DNA of 17,373 nucleotides from Clostridiales bacterium UBA1758 (GTDB lineage Bacteria; Bacillota; Clostridia; Oscillospirales; UBA1758): the NCBI GenBank assembly GCA_002315595.1, contig DCHG01000023.1, forward strand, positions 240 through 17,612, in the 5' to 3' direction. Below are positions 8,357-16,245 of the stretch, piece after piece. The position numbers and the translations under genes are program-made. The notes below the pieces were generated by a model. It was not told where the DNA came from. It worked only from the letters and a program-made list of their open reading frames with translations, and ran no database searches. Position 1 is the stretch's first letter. Each line of letters begins with the position of its first letter.

Positions 8357-11300
8357 TCAAACATTATCGGAAACAGTGACGATTAAATCTTTGGTCACAT
8401 TCGAAAGTTTGAACGTCAGAACGCGATTATTGTAAGTCACATCGGAAACTTTGCACTCGGCTCCGTTATAGGTATTTCCGGTGAGTGCATTACTGGCTAA
8501 CAAAGCAACCAAGGTGCTGCTTTCATCATAAACGTATGCACTCGGTGCCGTTCCGCCAAGTGTGACACTGATCGTTACGGTTTCGCCTTCGGCAATCTTT
8601 TCGGGAATGTTGCTTGCCGAAACAAGCCTTTGCGAATCATTCAGCGTAATGCTGTACTTCTGAACCGCGCTTACCTTGCCGTTAACATACTTCCAATCCG
8701 TCACCTTGCCGTTGGAGTCTTTAACTCTGATGAAGAACTTTCCGATCGCAAGGTCGGAGGTAAAGGATGTGCCGTTGATCCATGTCTTGTTGTCGGTGGA
8801 ATACCAGACCTTGGAAACGCTGACATTCTGCGTAACGGGAGCGATCGTGTACTGATACTTCGTCACTGCCTTCTTCCAGAACCAGAAGCCCATGTAAGTG
8901 ACGGTCTTCTTTTCGTTGACCTTCACATCGGAAACACGGCAGAGTTCGGGGTTCAGTTTGCCGCAGACGCAGTAGCCGTTCTCTTCGTAAGAATGTTTTT
9001 CCGCATCCTCGTGATAATCGCACTTCGTGCAGTATGCCTGGTGCATATCGTCACCGCACTGGACATACGCCCAATTGTGTTCTTCATCCGTGACCTGAAC
9101 AAACGCGTTGGTCTTTGCATTGGTAAGAATGAAGTTCGTGCCGTCGCAATCAAGGTAATACTTGACGGTCTTGACGGATGTTTTCGACCAGAACAGTGTT
9201 CTCGTCACAACGGTCGTCTTGATTTCGGTGTAAAGACCGCCGTCGTATTTCCACTTGAAGTCAGAATTGTCGCTATCGGACTTGACCGTGGAATTCACAT
9301 ACGCGACATACTTGCCGTTTTCGCCCTTCAACGAGAAGCCGTTGGTGGCATTGCCCGTGATCGTGAACGTGCCGGCTTCATTTTCGCCGATGATCAGCGT
9401 CTGTGCTTCGCCCGCTTTCATGGTGACGCCGTAGGTGCAGGGAACTCCGGAGGAGATCTTCACATACTTTGCCGTGGTCAGGTCACTTGTAACCTTGCCG
9501 GCTGCATCCTGTTCAACGGTAACCTTGTCGCCGGTGCCGTCCTTGTTGGTCTTTGCCATGATCTGCATTTCGCTGACGGTGAGGGCTTTGCCCACCGCCA
9601 TGCTGAACGCCGCCGTATCGCCCTGAGCGACAACGGTCGCTTCATCGCCGATCACCTTGATATCGCCCGCTTTGGCACGGATGCCGTAGGCAACACCTGC
9701 TTTATCTAAGGGCAAAGTAGAGGTACTGGAACCGATTGCGGTTACATCCGCTTGGCCGGAAATTTCAACATTACCGTTATAGCAATAGATTGCCTTTGCG
9801 GTATTGCCTAAGGTTCCCTCGTTGACCGCGGTTGCCTTTACGGTACCGCCGGAAATGAGAATGCTTTCAGATCCCCAAAGGGCGGTGATACGTGCGGTGG
9901 CATCAATCTCACCGGCTTCAATGGTAAGTACACCGTTTTTGGAGTCAGTGCCTGCAATGATTGCCTCACAACCGCCGGTAACCTTGACTTTGCCGCCCTT
10001 CACGGTAAGATCACCCAAAGAGTAGATACCGTAGCATCCTTCTTCTTTCCCGGAGATTTTTACATCAAAGTTTCCGCTATTGATCATAAAGGTTGCCTTA
10101 TTACCGCCGACCGAATCAACATAAATACCGATTACGTCAGCGTCCACATTGAGGGTGGCATCCGAAACGCTCAAATCATCGTTAGAGAAAATACCATAGA
10201 TTTTTACTTTGTCGCTTTCAGCACTTGCCGAAATGTTCAAAGTACCTTTGCCGGAAATGGCGAGTCCGAGTCTTGCCTTCAAGCCGATCGCATAGGTTTC
10301 CGATCCCGGATTTGAGATATTGGTGAAAATAAGGCTGTTGGTCGTACCGTCGGTAATGACTAACTCGGTATAGTCAGGCACGACAATCATCTGCTGAATG
10401 TCGGCATAGACATCCATAATCACACCATTCAGCGTAAGCGTGGATGTTGCCGCCGTCCATTTGATACCGTTTTGCTCAACGGCATAAGTCGTATTATCAT
10501 CGCCTGTGAAGAAGTCCAGCGGCTTGGTCACGACCGTCTTGCCGCCCTTTGTCCACTTGGCATAATAGGTCGTACCGGCAACGGGGGCTCCCGAAAGTTC
10601 CGTACCCGTGCCGTCAATGCCGTCAAACCAGCCGGCGAAGGTGTACTTCACGTTGTCGTGAACGGTGTATTCGGTACCCTTAACGAGGGCGGTGTAAAGC
10701 GAATAGCCTTCTTTTGCGACATGGCTGTACTTCGTTTCAAAACGACCGTCGAAGGAAGGTTCCGAGTTGAGCGTCAAATATTCTCCCGTCTTGTTTTGCA
10801 GGAACTTTGTCGTTCCCGATGAATATTCGGCATCGGTACCACCCATATTCACACCCGACAAAGTCAGCGAAGTCGTGGTGAAAATCGCGTATTCGCCGCC
10901 CTTAACCTTCATATTGCCGCCGGTAATGGAAACTTTGTCCGCAGAAATACCGCTGGTATTGTAGTTATTCAGGATAAAGTGACCGTTTTTGATAATAACG
11001 GAGTCCGTCGCAACCAGACAACATCCCTCCGAACCCCTGTCATACGAAGTAAAGTTGCCGGTGAAGTCATCATCAAAGGTGATGTTTTTCGCATAAATGC
11101 CTTCTTGTAAACTGTAAACGGTCAAAGAACCATTGCCGGTCAGCGTCAAATCGTTCGTTTCGGCAAGAATTCCGAACGACGGACCGTAACTATCCTCAAC
11201 ATTTGCGGTTTCACCGATCTGGTTATTTCCCTTTAACTCAATCGTCGCATTACTGTCGCAGACGATCAGATATTGTTCGCCTCTCGACGGAATATTGACA

Positions 11301-13720
11301 TTATTGAAGGTATAGGTACCGTCATCGTAGGAAATACCGTCGGGCAATGCGATTTCATTTTCCGCAGTGCAGGTGTTAGAATACGCCTTGCCTTCTTTCA
11401 GATAGAGATAGTTATCCAGCGCAAAGACCGGGTAGCCGCCGTTGACATTGTCATTCATTGCCGCCCAGTTGCGATAGCCTTTTCCGCTATTGGAATTGAC
11501 ATATTTATTCAGCAAAGTGGTAAGCGAACAATAACCATTATAGGCGGCGACAAACACCCAAGTGTTCTTGGTTTCGCCTTCGCCCGCCTTCATCTGTTCC
11601 GCGGAAAGTGCGGTGCCGTTACTGCTGCCGTAAAGATTGAGGCAGTAACAGTTGGTGAATGTGACTTTACAATCTTCAACACCACCAACTACGCCGCCAA
11701 GTGTGGATTTATCGGTATTCGTGGTAACGGTACCGGTGGCATAACAGTTGGCGATTGTACAAGCCGAGGATATAACTCCAATAACGCCGCCAATATTTTC
11801 CGCGATAGCACATGTTACGCTGACATTACCGGTGGAATAACAGTTGGTAACACGATTCCCAGAGACAGTTGCATTAGTAGGAATTTCCCCAACCACGCCG
11901 CCAATATTAGACGTTTTATCACATGTTACACTGACATTACCGGTGGAGCAACAGTTCTCTACGGAACCTATATTACCAAATCCGCCAACCACACCGCCAA
12001 TGCAAATAATATTATTGCCGTTACAGTTGACATTACCGGTAAAATAACAACCGGTGACGGAAGCTTGGCTTCTGCCAACAACTCCTCCGATATCATATGC
12101 AGAACCGTCAGTACCAGTTATTTCACTGACATTGACGCCGGAATGGCAATTGCTAACGGTACCGTTAGTAATGATGCCAACAACGCCGCCAGTTTTACTT
12201 TTACTAGCATAAATTGTCCCGCTTGTGGTTACATTTTTTACACTACCCGCAGAAACGTAGCCGAACATACCGCAATTTTCCTTATCGTACGGCGTTCCTT
12301 CGCTGCCGATCGCAAGTTTTACGGTCTTTCCGTTGCCGTCAAAGATGCCCTTGAAACTATTTTCTGATGAATTTCCGATCGGGGTGGTAAGGGCGGTTTT
12401 TGCGCCCGACTTCGCGGCAACGCCGAAGTCATCGGCAAGTTTGATATACTTGCCTTCCATCGTATCGCCGGCATTGACATAAGCGGCAAAATCATTCAAC
12501 CCGTCATAGTCGCTGATGATGTACGGCTTCGCTTCCGTACCGTTGCCGGAGGTCACACCGTCGGGCCTAATAATCGGCTCGACCACGGCATAGCGTTTAT
12601 GGTTCATGCTAACGGCAATATTTTCGGTCGTCGTGTGGGCAATTTCCGCGGTGGGTTGCGGAGCGGCACCCGCCTTCACGCTCAGCCATTCGCCAACATA
12701 AATCGTACCGCTGGTGTACGGGATATTGCTTGCTCCACAGCCAATGCCCGAACCATAGTAAGTGGCAGAGCCTTTATCACCGCCATTTGCAGTGATGTAT
12801 CCGCCGTAAATGGCAATCGTACCGCAGGCATTGTTCATTGCACCCCCGATAGCAGAAGCCAAACTACCACCAACGACAGACAGTGAGCCCGTGTTGTTGC
12901 TATTACTCTGTGCGTAAACGGTCAGGCTATTGGCGCCCGAAACATTTAACGAACCATTCAACATCAATGACGCAGTATCACAGAGGATCAGTTTGACATC
13001 ACCGGAGACGGTGACTTGATTGGAGATCAATTGTTCGCCCCTGACAACATACCAACCGGCATTCCAAGTGACCGCGGTGTCCGAGGGCGTTACGGCAGTA
13101 TAATCCGAGCAATCCTGCGTCGCAGTATTGCCGGTATTATCGATATAATCAACGGAAGCGTGCCCGACATAGAGTACAAGATTATCATCGTCGTTTACCC
13201 CGGGCGTGCCGTTGTTTTCCTTGACAAGCAGGAATTTTTGGTCATTGTAAGTAACCTGAGCGCCACCAAGAGAAATGTCTACATCTTGTGCCCCTTTAAT
13301 ACCCGTCAAAGTAAAGGTATCTTTGTCGATCATATTTGTTTTAAAATCACCCGTGGCGATGACATAAGCGCCGGGAGTCGTTGCATCAGAGACTTCGATT
13401 TTTTGCACATTATTGTTGGTATAGAACTGATAATTACAGATACAGGCGTAATGTGCCTGTCCATTACTGAGATCCCAAGTGATTTCTGTCGTAGTATCAT
13501 TCGTCAAAGTTGCATTGCTCGACAAAGTAAGCGGAAAGCCAAAAGAAAAACTCTCAAGAGCGGTAACACTTTCAGTAAGCGTTAATGGGCCTGCGTCAAT
13601 ATTGAACCTAAACGTCATCCAATCCGCCTGATCAAAGGCGCTCGCCGTGATGTTCATCGCCGGAATAAACGACAACACCATGGCAATTACCAAGAGCATG
13701 GATAAAATTCTCTTCCTCAT
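8357..13720 (-). CDS. Large secreted protein with GLUG repeats, beta-helix repeats and an InlB-type repeat
   Basis: This 1787-residue protein is probably extracellular. A signal peptide (MRKR, hydrophobic core, ASA cleavage site near residue 29) opens it. Then come a beta-helix-like region rich in short Gly/Ser turns (about 190-380), GLUG repeats with recurring GGVVG (about 450-700), further beta-solenoid sequence (about 780-1000), an InlB/Listeria-Bacteroides-type repeat (GYSLYTALVKG...TYYAKWTKGG, about 1002-1060), a second beta-solenoid (1075-1420), a Cys/His module (CTKCDYHEDAEKHSYEENG, CVCGK; about 1545-1590) and C-terminal beta modules. No LPXTG, SLH or dockerin domain is evident. The ATG at 13720 is chosen over one 16 codons upstream because AAAGGA precedes it and the signal peptide begins there. 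It has its own promoter and terminator. Adhesion or glycan binding is an inference; no catalytic motif is recognised. Confidence 0.88.
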   Translation of the reverse strand: MRKRILSMLLVIAMVLSFIPAMNITASAFDQADWMTFRFNIDAGPLTLTESVTALESFSFGFPLTLSSNATLTNDTTTEITWDLSNGQAHYACICNYQFYTNNNVQKIEVSDATTPGAYVIATGDFKTNMIDKDTFTLTGIKGAQDVDISLGGAQVTYNDQKFLLVKENNGTPGVNDDDNLVLYVGHASVDYIDNTGNTATQDCSDYTAVTPSDTAVTWNAGWYVVRGEQLISNQVTVSGDVKLILCDTASLMLNGSLNVSGANSLTVYAQSNSNNTGSLSVVGGSLASAIGGAMNNACGTIAIYGGYITANGGDKGSATYYGSGIGCGASNIPYTSGTIYVGEWLSVKAGAAPQPTAEIAHTTTENIAVSMNHKRYAVVEPIIRPDGVTSGNGTEAKPYIISDYDGLNDFAAYVNAGDTMEGKYIKLADDFGVAAKSGAKTALTTPIGNSSENSFKGIFDGNGKTVKLAIGSEGTPYDKENCGMFGYVSAGSVKNVTTSGTIYASKSKTGGVVGIITNGTVSNCHSGVNVSEITGTDGSAYDIGGVVGRSQASVTGCYFTGNVNCNGNNIICIGGVVGGFGNIGSVENCCSTGNVSVTCDKTSNIGGVVGEIPTNATVSGNRVTNCYSTGNVSVTCAIAENIGGVIGVISSACTIANCYATGTVTTNTDKSTLGGVVGGVEDCKVTFTNCYCLNLYGSSNGTALSAEQMKAGEGETKNTWVFVAAYNGYCSLTTLLNKYVNSNSGKGYRNWAAMNDNVNGGYPVFALDNYLYLKEGKAYSNTCTAENEIALPDGISYDDGTYTFNNVNIPSRGEQYLIVCDSNATIELKGNNQIGETANVEDSYGPSFGILAETNDLTLTGNGSLTVYSLQEGIYAKNITFDDDFTGNFTSYDRGSEGCCLVATDSVIIKNGHFILNNYNTSGISADKVSITGGNMKVKGGEYAIFTTTSLTLSGVNMGGTDAEYSSGTTKFLQNKTGEYLTLNSEPSFDGRFETKYSHVAKEGYSLYTALVKGTEYTVHDNVKYTFAGWFDGIDGTGTELSGAPVAGTTYYAKWTKGGKTVVTKPLDFFTGDDNTTYAVEQNGIKWTAATSTLTLNGVIMDVYADIQQMIVVPDYTELVITDGTTNSLIFTNISNPGSETYAIGLKARLGLAISGKGTLNISASAESDKVKIYGIFSNDDLSVSDATLNVDADVIGIYVDSVGGNKATFMINSGNFDVKISGKEEGCYGIYSLGDLTVKGGKVKVTGGCEAIIAGTDSKNGVLTIEAGEIDATARITALWGSESILISGGTVKATAVNEGTLGNTAKAIYCYNGNVEISGQADVTAIGSSTSTLPLDKAGVAYGIRAKAGDIKVIGDEATVVAQGDTAAFSMAVGKALTVSEMQIMAKTNKDGTGDKVTVEQDAAGKVTSDLTTAKYVKISSGVPCTYGVTMKAGEAQTLIIGENEAGTFTITGNATNGFSLKGENGKYVAYVNSTVKSDSDNSDFKWKYDGGLYTEIKTTVVTRTLFWSKTSVKTVKYYLDCDGTNFILTNAKTNAFVQVTDEEHNWAYVQCGDDMHQAYCTKCDYHEDAEKHSYEENGYCVCGKLNPELCRVSDVKVNEKKTVTYMGFWFWKKAVTKYQYTIAPVTQNVSVSKVWYSTDNKTWINGTSFTSDLAIGKFFIRVKDSNGKVTDWKYVNGKVSAVQKYSITLNDSQRLVSASNIPEKIAEGETVTISVTLGGTAPSAYVYDESSTLVALLASNALTGNTYNGAECKVSDVTYNNRVLTFKLSNVTKDLIVTVSDNV
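11640..12360 (-). repeat. GLUG-type tandem repeats within the secreted protein
   Basis: The encoded protein repeats units of about 37 residues built on GGVVG and NCYSTGNVSV. The clearest pair is also conserved in DNA: near-identical stretches beginning at 11809 and 11920, 111 bases (37 codons) apart, share CACATGTTAC and TGACATTACCGGTGGA. GLUG repeats occur in bacterial surface and secreted proteins. The near-identical copies suggest recent duplication. Confidence 0.75.
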
Positions 13721-13728
13721 AAATTCAA

Positions 13729-13736
13729 ATCCTTTC
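13729..13736 (-). promoter_or_regulatory. Ribosome binding site deciding the secreted-protein start
   Basis: GAAAGGAT on the minus strand ends 8 bases before the ATG at 13720. The more upstream in-frame ATG at 13768 lies within the same leader but has no such site and would put 16 polar residues before the signal peptide, so 13720 is preferred. Confidence 0.75.
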
Positions 13737-13802
13737 AAATTTTTGTTATATGTCAAGAAGCCACGCAATACGCGCCGCCTCGAAATAAAATTTTACATAT
13801 AT

Positions 13803-13830
13803 ATTATAGCAAATTCTTACAGTATGTCAA
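13803..13830 (-). promoter_or_regulatory. Consensus SigA promoter of the secreted-protein gene
   Basis: On the minus strand the -35 TTGACA is at 13830-13825 and the -10 TATAAT at 13808-13803, with a 16-base spacer that also ends in TGC (extended -10). Transcription would begin near 13796, leaving a leader of about 75 bases. Both hexamers are perfect, so strong basal expression is expected. No activator or repressor site is recognised. Confidence 0.9.
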
Positions 13831-13933
13831 TTGTTTTGTAACCGCGTTTTGTCGTATTTTGAAATTTTCGAAGCGGTGCTTGCATTTACACCGCACCCGT
13901 AGTGTTCCAATTACTTCTCCGTCCCGTTATCAT

Positions 13934-13968
13934 AAAAAAGCGGCTCACTACCGTACGATAGTGAGCCG
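13934..13968 (-). terminator. Rho-independent terminator of metG
   Basis: Arms CGGCTCACTA and TAGTGAGCCG (13941-13950 and 13959-13968) enclose an 8-base loop. On the minus strand they are followed by C and six T residues (13939-13934). It lies 22 bases after the metG stop at 13991 and insulates the promoter of the secreted-protein gene from read-through. Confidence 0.9.
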
Positions 13969-13990
13969 TTTAGGGTATTTTAGATAAAAA

Positions 13991-14632
13991 TCAATACAAT
14001 TTTGCGCCTGCCGGAATGTGGTTATCGACCATGAGAAGATGAAGTTTCTCCTCCCCTTCTTCGGTATGAATGGCACTGAGGAGCATACCGCAGGACTCGA
14101 TGCCCATCATCGCCCTCGGCGGAAGATTGGTGATGGCGATGAGCGTCTTGCCGACCAGTTCTTCCGGCTCATAAAACGCATGGATGCCGGAAAGAATTGT
14201 ACGGTCGGCGCCCGTACCGTCGTCGAGCGTGAATTGCAGGAGTTTTTTCGACTTTTTGACGGCTTCGCAGGCTTTGACCTTGACGGCACGGAAGTCGGAC
14301 TTTGAGAAGGTGTCGAAATCGACGAAATCGGCAAACAAAGGCTCGATTTCGACCTTCGAGAAGTCGATGACCTCTTCCGCCGGCGCCGTTTCCACGGCAA
14401 CCTCCGCAGGAGACTCGGCGGGCTTATTTTCCGCCTTGGGCGCGTCCAAAGGCTTCATTGTCGGGATTAAAACTTGAATATCCAATAAACAAGACATAGA
14501 CATTGCATTTAGCGTTTCATCCCATACAAAAGCACAACATATTGTGGTTTTTGATACATACGGGTACTTGTGCGGTTTTTTCTGTGTTGTGGCACAACCG
14601 CTGATTTTTTGGTACAGGAATTGGTACGGCAA
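13991..14632 (-). pseudogene. metG: metG 3' fragment: C-terminal tRNA-binding domain of methionyl-tRNA synthetase, cut off by a mobile element
   Basis: From about 14470 leftward the frame encodes a Pro/Ala/Glu-rich linker (PLDAPKAENKPAESPAE) and then a full Trbp111/EMAP-type OB-fold domain. Signatures are VDFDTFSKSDFRAVKV, SGIHAFYEPEELVGK, NLPPRAMMGIESCGMLLSA and a closing VDNHIPAGAKLY. In clostridial MetG this domain follows the catalytic and anticodon-binding parts and dimerises the enzyme and binds tRNA. Those parts, several hundred residues, are absent here. Upstream the frame stays open to a TTG at 14632 beside the integrase stop, but that stretch does not resemble MetG and appears to be element DNA. 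No ribosome binding site precedes ATG 14458 or the TTG. It could be expressed as a separate Trbp-like protein, but a severed remnant is more likely. Confidence 0.8.
14480..14632. repeat. Element terminus with inverted TTGTG/CACAA repeats and paired GTACCAA motifs
   Basis: Between the int stop and the metG remnant are CACAACATATTGTG (14533-14546) and TTGTGGCACAA (14587-14597), both perfect inverted repeats. A wider GCGGTT/AACCGC pair (14572-14577 and 14596-14601) encloses the second. On the minus strand two copies of TACCAA follow the int stop. Tn916-family ends carry short repeats bound by the Int N-terminal arm domain; these motifs are candidates for that role, an inference from position only. 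Confidence 0.45.
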
Positions 14633-15907
14633 TCATTCAAGCACAATCTTTCCTTGCAGACTTGCAAAAGCGTCTTGTTTTACCTTTGTTGTCAAATCCG
14701 TATATACATCAAGTGTGGTATCAATGGAACTATGCCCCATAATCTCTTGAATGACTTTCAAATTTACTTTGTTGGACTCATTCTCGCACATACGGGAACA
14801 GAATGTATGCCGTAAATTATGGACGGAAAAATGCGGTAATAACAACGGTTCTCTGTCCTCTTTGGTTGCCCTCTCTGTTTCCTCTGCGTTATAGTCTCGA
14901 CAAATACGGTCTATACCTCGGTTGATACTTGCGGGAGAAAAGACTGTACCGAAACGGTTTTTGAAGATAAAGCCCGAATAACTGTCTATCTCAGTATCGT
15001 TGAAGCCCTCGAATAACTGATATTCCCGCTCCGTTATCAAAGCGTTTTTTACTTCGTCAAACATCGGTATTTCACGGACACCCGCCGCCGTTTTCGGTGT
15101 GGTTATGTGGTACTCACATTTACCGCTATCTTGCGGTCGGTATATCAAGTTATGATTGATATTTATTAACCCGTTTTCAAAATCGCAATCTTGCCACCGC
15201 AACCCGATAATTTCACCGACACGGCAACCCGTACCTAAAAGCACCGTAAACAATGCTTTCCAATGGCAATAGGTCTTTGACTGCGATACAAAGCCGATAA
15301 ACGCTTTTTGTTGCTCTGCCGTCAACGCTTTCCGCTTCGGCTTGCTCCAATCCCTACGGCTCTTTATCTCTGCCATAACGCCGTCAGACGGATTTTTACG
15401 GATAATATCATCACGCACCGCCGTTGAAAAAATCGGGTGCAGTATCGTGTTGACTACTTCCATACTGTTCGGCTTAAATCCGCAATCATCAATCAGTGAA
15501 TTATACAAGCGTTTTATATCACTGTATTTGATACTTGCTAACTTCTTACGCCCCAAACCGTCACGAATGTACTTTGTGTACATATATCGGTAATTTGTTC
15601 GTGTGGACTGCTTCAAGGTTCTTTCTTCTATGTATTCGTCAAAGAAATCATTTAGAGTAACCTTGTTTGCGGAAACGGTGTCAATCTCGTCTTGTAAATC
15701 CCGCTCGATTTTTGCCGACAATTCACGCAAAGATAATGTTTCTTGCTTTCCGTATGGCGTTTTATCATCCGGCTTTAACCGCCAAGAGTAAACGCTCTGT
15801 GCCACCCCTTTTGTGTCGGTATATCTGTATTCGTATATACCGCTTTTCTTTTGGTATTCGCCTTTGAAAAGAACTCTGCCTTTTCTATCCTTTCTATTGT
15901 GTGACAT
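14633..15907 (-). CDS. int: Tyrosine recombinase / integrase, Tn916 Int family
   Basis: This 424-residue protein is a site-specific recombinase that excises and integrates the element. The N-terminal Tn916-type arm-binding domain is clear (GRVLFKGEYQKKSGIYEYRY, then QSVYSWRLKPDDKTPYGK, about residues 10-60), followed by a SAM-like core-binding domain (about 80-180) and the catalytic domain. The full catalytic set is present: Arg229 (TGCRVGEI), Lys272 (TPKT), His363 and Arg366 (HNLRHTF), His392 (GHSS) and the nucleophile Tyr402 (DVYTDL). Length and order match Tn916 Int, so it should be active. AAAGGAG lies 5 bases before the ATG, with a dedicated promoter upstream. No xis gene is seen directly upstream, where Tn916 has one. 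Confidence 0.95.
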   Translation of the reverse strand: MSHNRKDRKGRVLFKGEYQKKSGIYEYRYTDTKGVAQSVYSWRLKPDDKTPYGKQETLSLRELSAKIERDLQDEIDTVSANKVTLNDFFDEYIEERTLKQSTRTNYRYMYTKYIRDGLGRKKLASIKYSDIKRLYNSLIDDCGFKPNSMEVVNTILHPIFSTAVRDDIIRKNPSDGVMAEIKSRRDWSKPKRKALTAEQQKAFIGFVSQSKTYCHWKALFTVLLGTGCRVGEIIGLRWQDCDFENGLININHNLIYRPQDSGKCEYHITTPKTAAGVREIPMFDEVKNALITEREYQLFEGFNDTEIDSYSGFIFKNRFGTVFSPASINRGIDRICRDYNAEETERATKEDREPLLLPHFSVHNLRHTFCSRMCENESNKVNLKVIQEIMGHSSIDTTLDVYTDLTTKVKQDAFASLQGKIVLE

Positions 15908-15973
15908 ATTAACTCCTTTAATTCTAACAAGTCACACGATATAGCACCACAATTATACCATACCGTGTGACAT
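15899..15973. repeat. Three GTGTGAC-type repeats around the int promoter and start
   Basis: GTGTGACAT occurs at 15899-15907 (over the int start codon) and at 15965-15973 (inside the promoter spacer). The inverted core GTCACAC is at 15931-15937, just past the predicted transcription start. The position suggests an operator for a repressor or for the recombinase/Xis; this is inferred, not known. Confidence 0.5.
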
Positions 15974-15980
15974 TTTTCAA
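15952..15980 (-). promoter_or_regulatory. Promoter of the integrase gene
   Basis: On the minus strand TTGAAA (15980-15975) and TATAAT (15957-15952) are separated by 17 bases, and a TG dinucleotide one base before the -10 makes it an extended -10 site. It lies about 45 bases upstream of the int ATG. The spacer contains one of the GTGTGAC-type repeats. Confidence 0.75.
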
Positions 15981-16245
15981 TATAAGCTTACCAATTTGCT
16001 TACTTTTCCAAACAACTTATTTGTAATTCAGCCCCATAACCACGGGGAATATGTATTTATTTCTTAAAATGTACACTTTAATTTTCCCCGATAACTACCG
16101 CTCACTATCGGGAAAAGTGGGTGGTTTACCCTCTCAAAATACCGCAAAAATGCCCGTATTATCGGTGATTTTGCTTGTTTTCAAAAATGTTGACAACTCA
16201 TTATTTACACTTATTTTCAAAGCCCTATGGTAGAAAAGGCGGTTG
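15981..16245. other. Gene-free part of the 338-base gap upstream of int; one imperfect hairpin
   Basis: No open frame with a ribosome binding site is found on either strand, and no xis-like gene. An imperfect inverted repeat (TTTTCCCCGATA at 16082-16093 against TATCGGGAAAA at 16106-16116, one bulged C) could act as a weak transcription barrier after the gene ending at 16246, but it lacks a T tract. A small CCCC/GGGG pair lies near 16032-16047. Otherwise this is AT-rich sequence without a recognisable feature. Confidence 0.4.

Noticed and set aside
8630..9709. Long plus-strand open frame (359 codons)
   Set aside because: Antisense to the secreted-protein gene; it lacks a ribosome binding site and recognisable domains.
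11640..12360. Possible CRISPR-like array of regular repeats
   Set aside because: The 111-base period is an exact multiple of codons inside one open frame and the spacers are also repeated; these are protein repeats.
11273..12367. Plus-strand open frame over the GLUG region
   Set aside because: Its repeats mirror the GLUG coding repeats on the other strand; it is a shadow.
13754..13768. TTGACA on the minus strand near the ATG at 13768 as a -35 box
   Set aside because: No -10 at proper spacing before the start codon, and a far better promoter lies at 13803-13830.
14480..14632. N-terminal 50 residues of the metG frame as native MetG
   Set aside because: Composition and sequence do not fit MetG, it starts at a TTG next to the int stop, and it overlaps the element's repeat region.
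16051..16233. Small plus-strand open frame (60 codons) in the gap upstream of int, considered as xis
   Set aside because: No ribosome binding site, AT-driven composition, no Xis-like helix-turn-helix, and the wrong strand.
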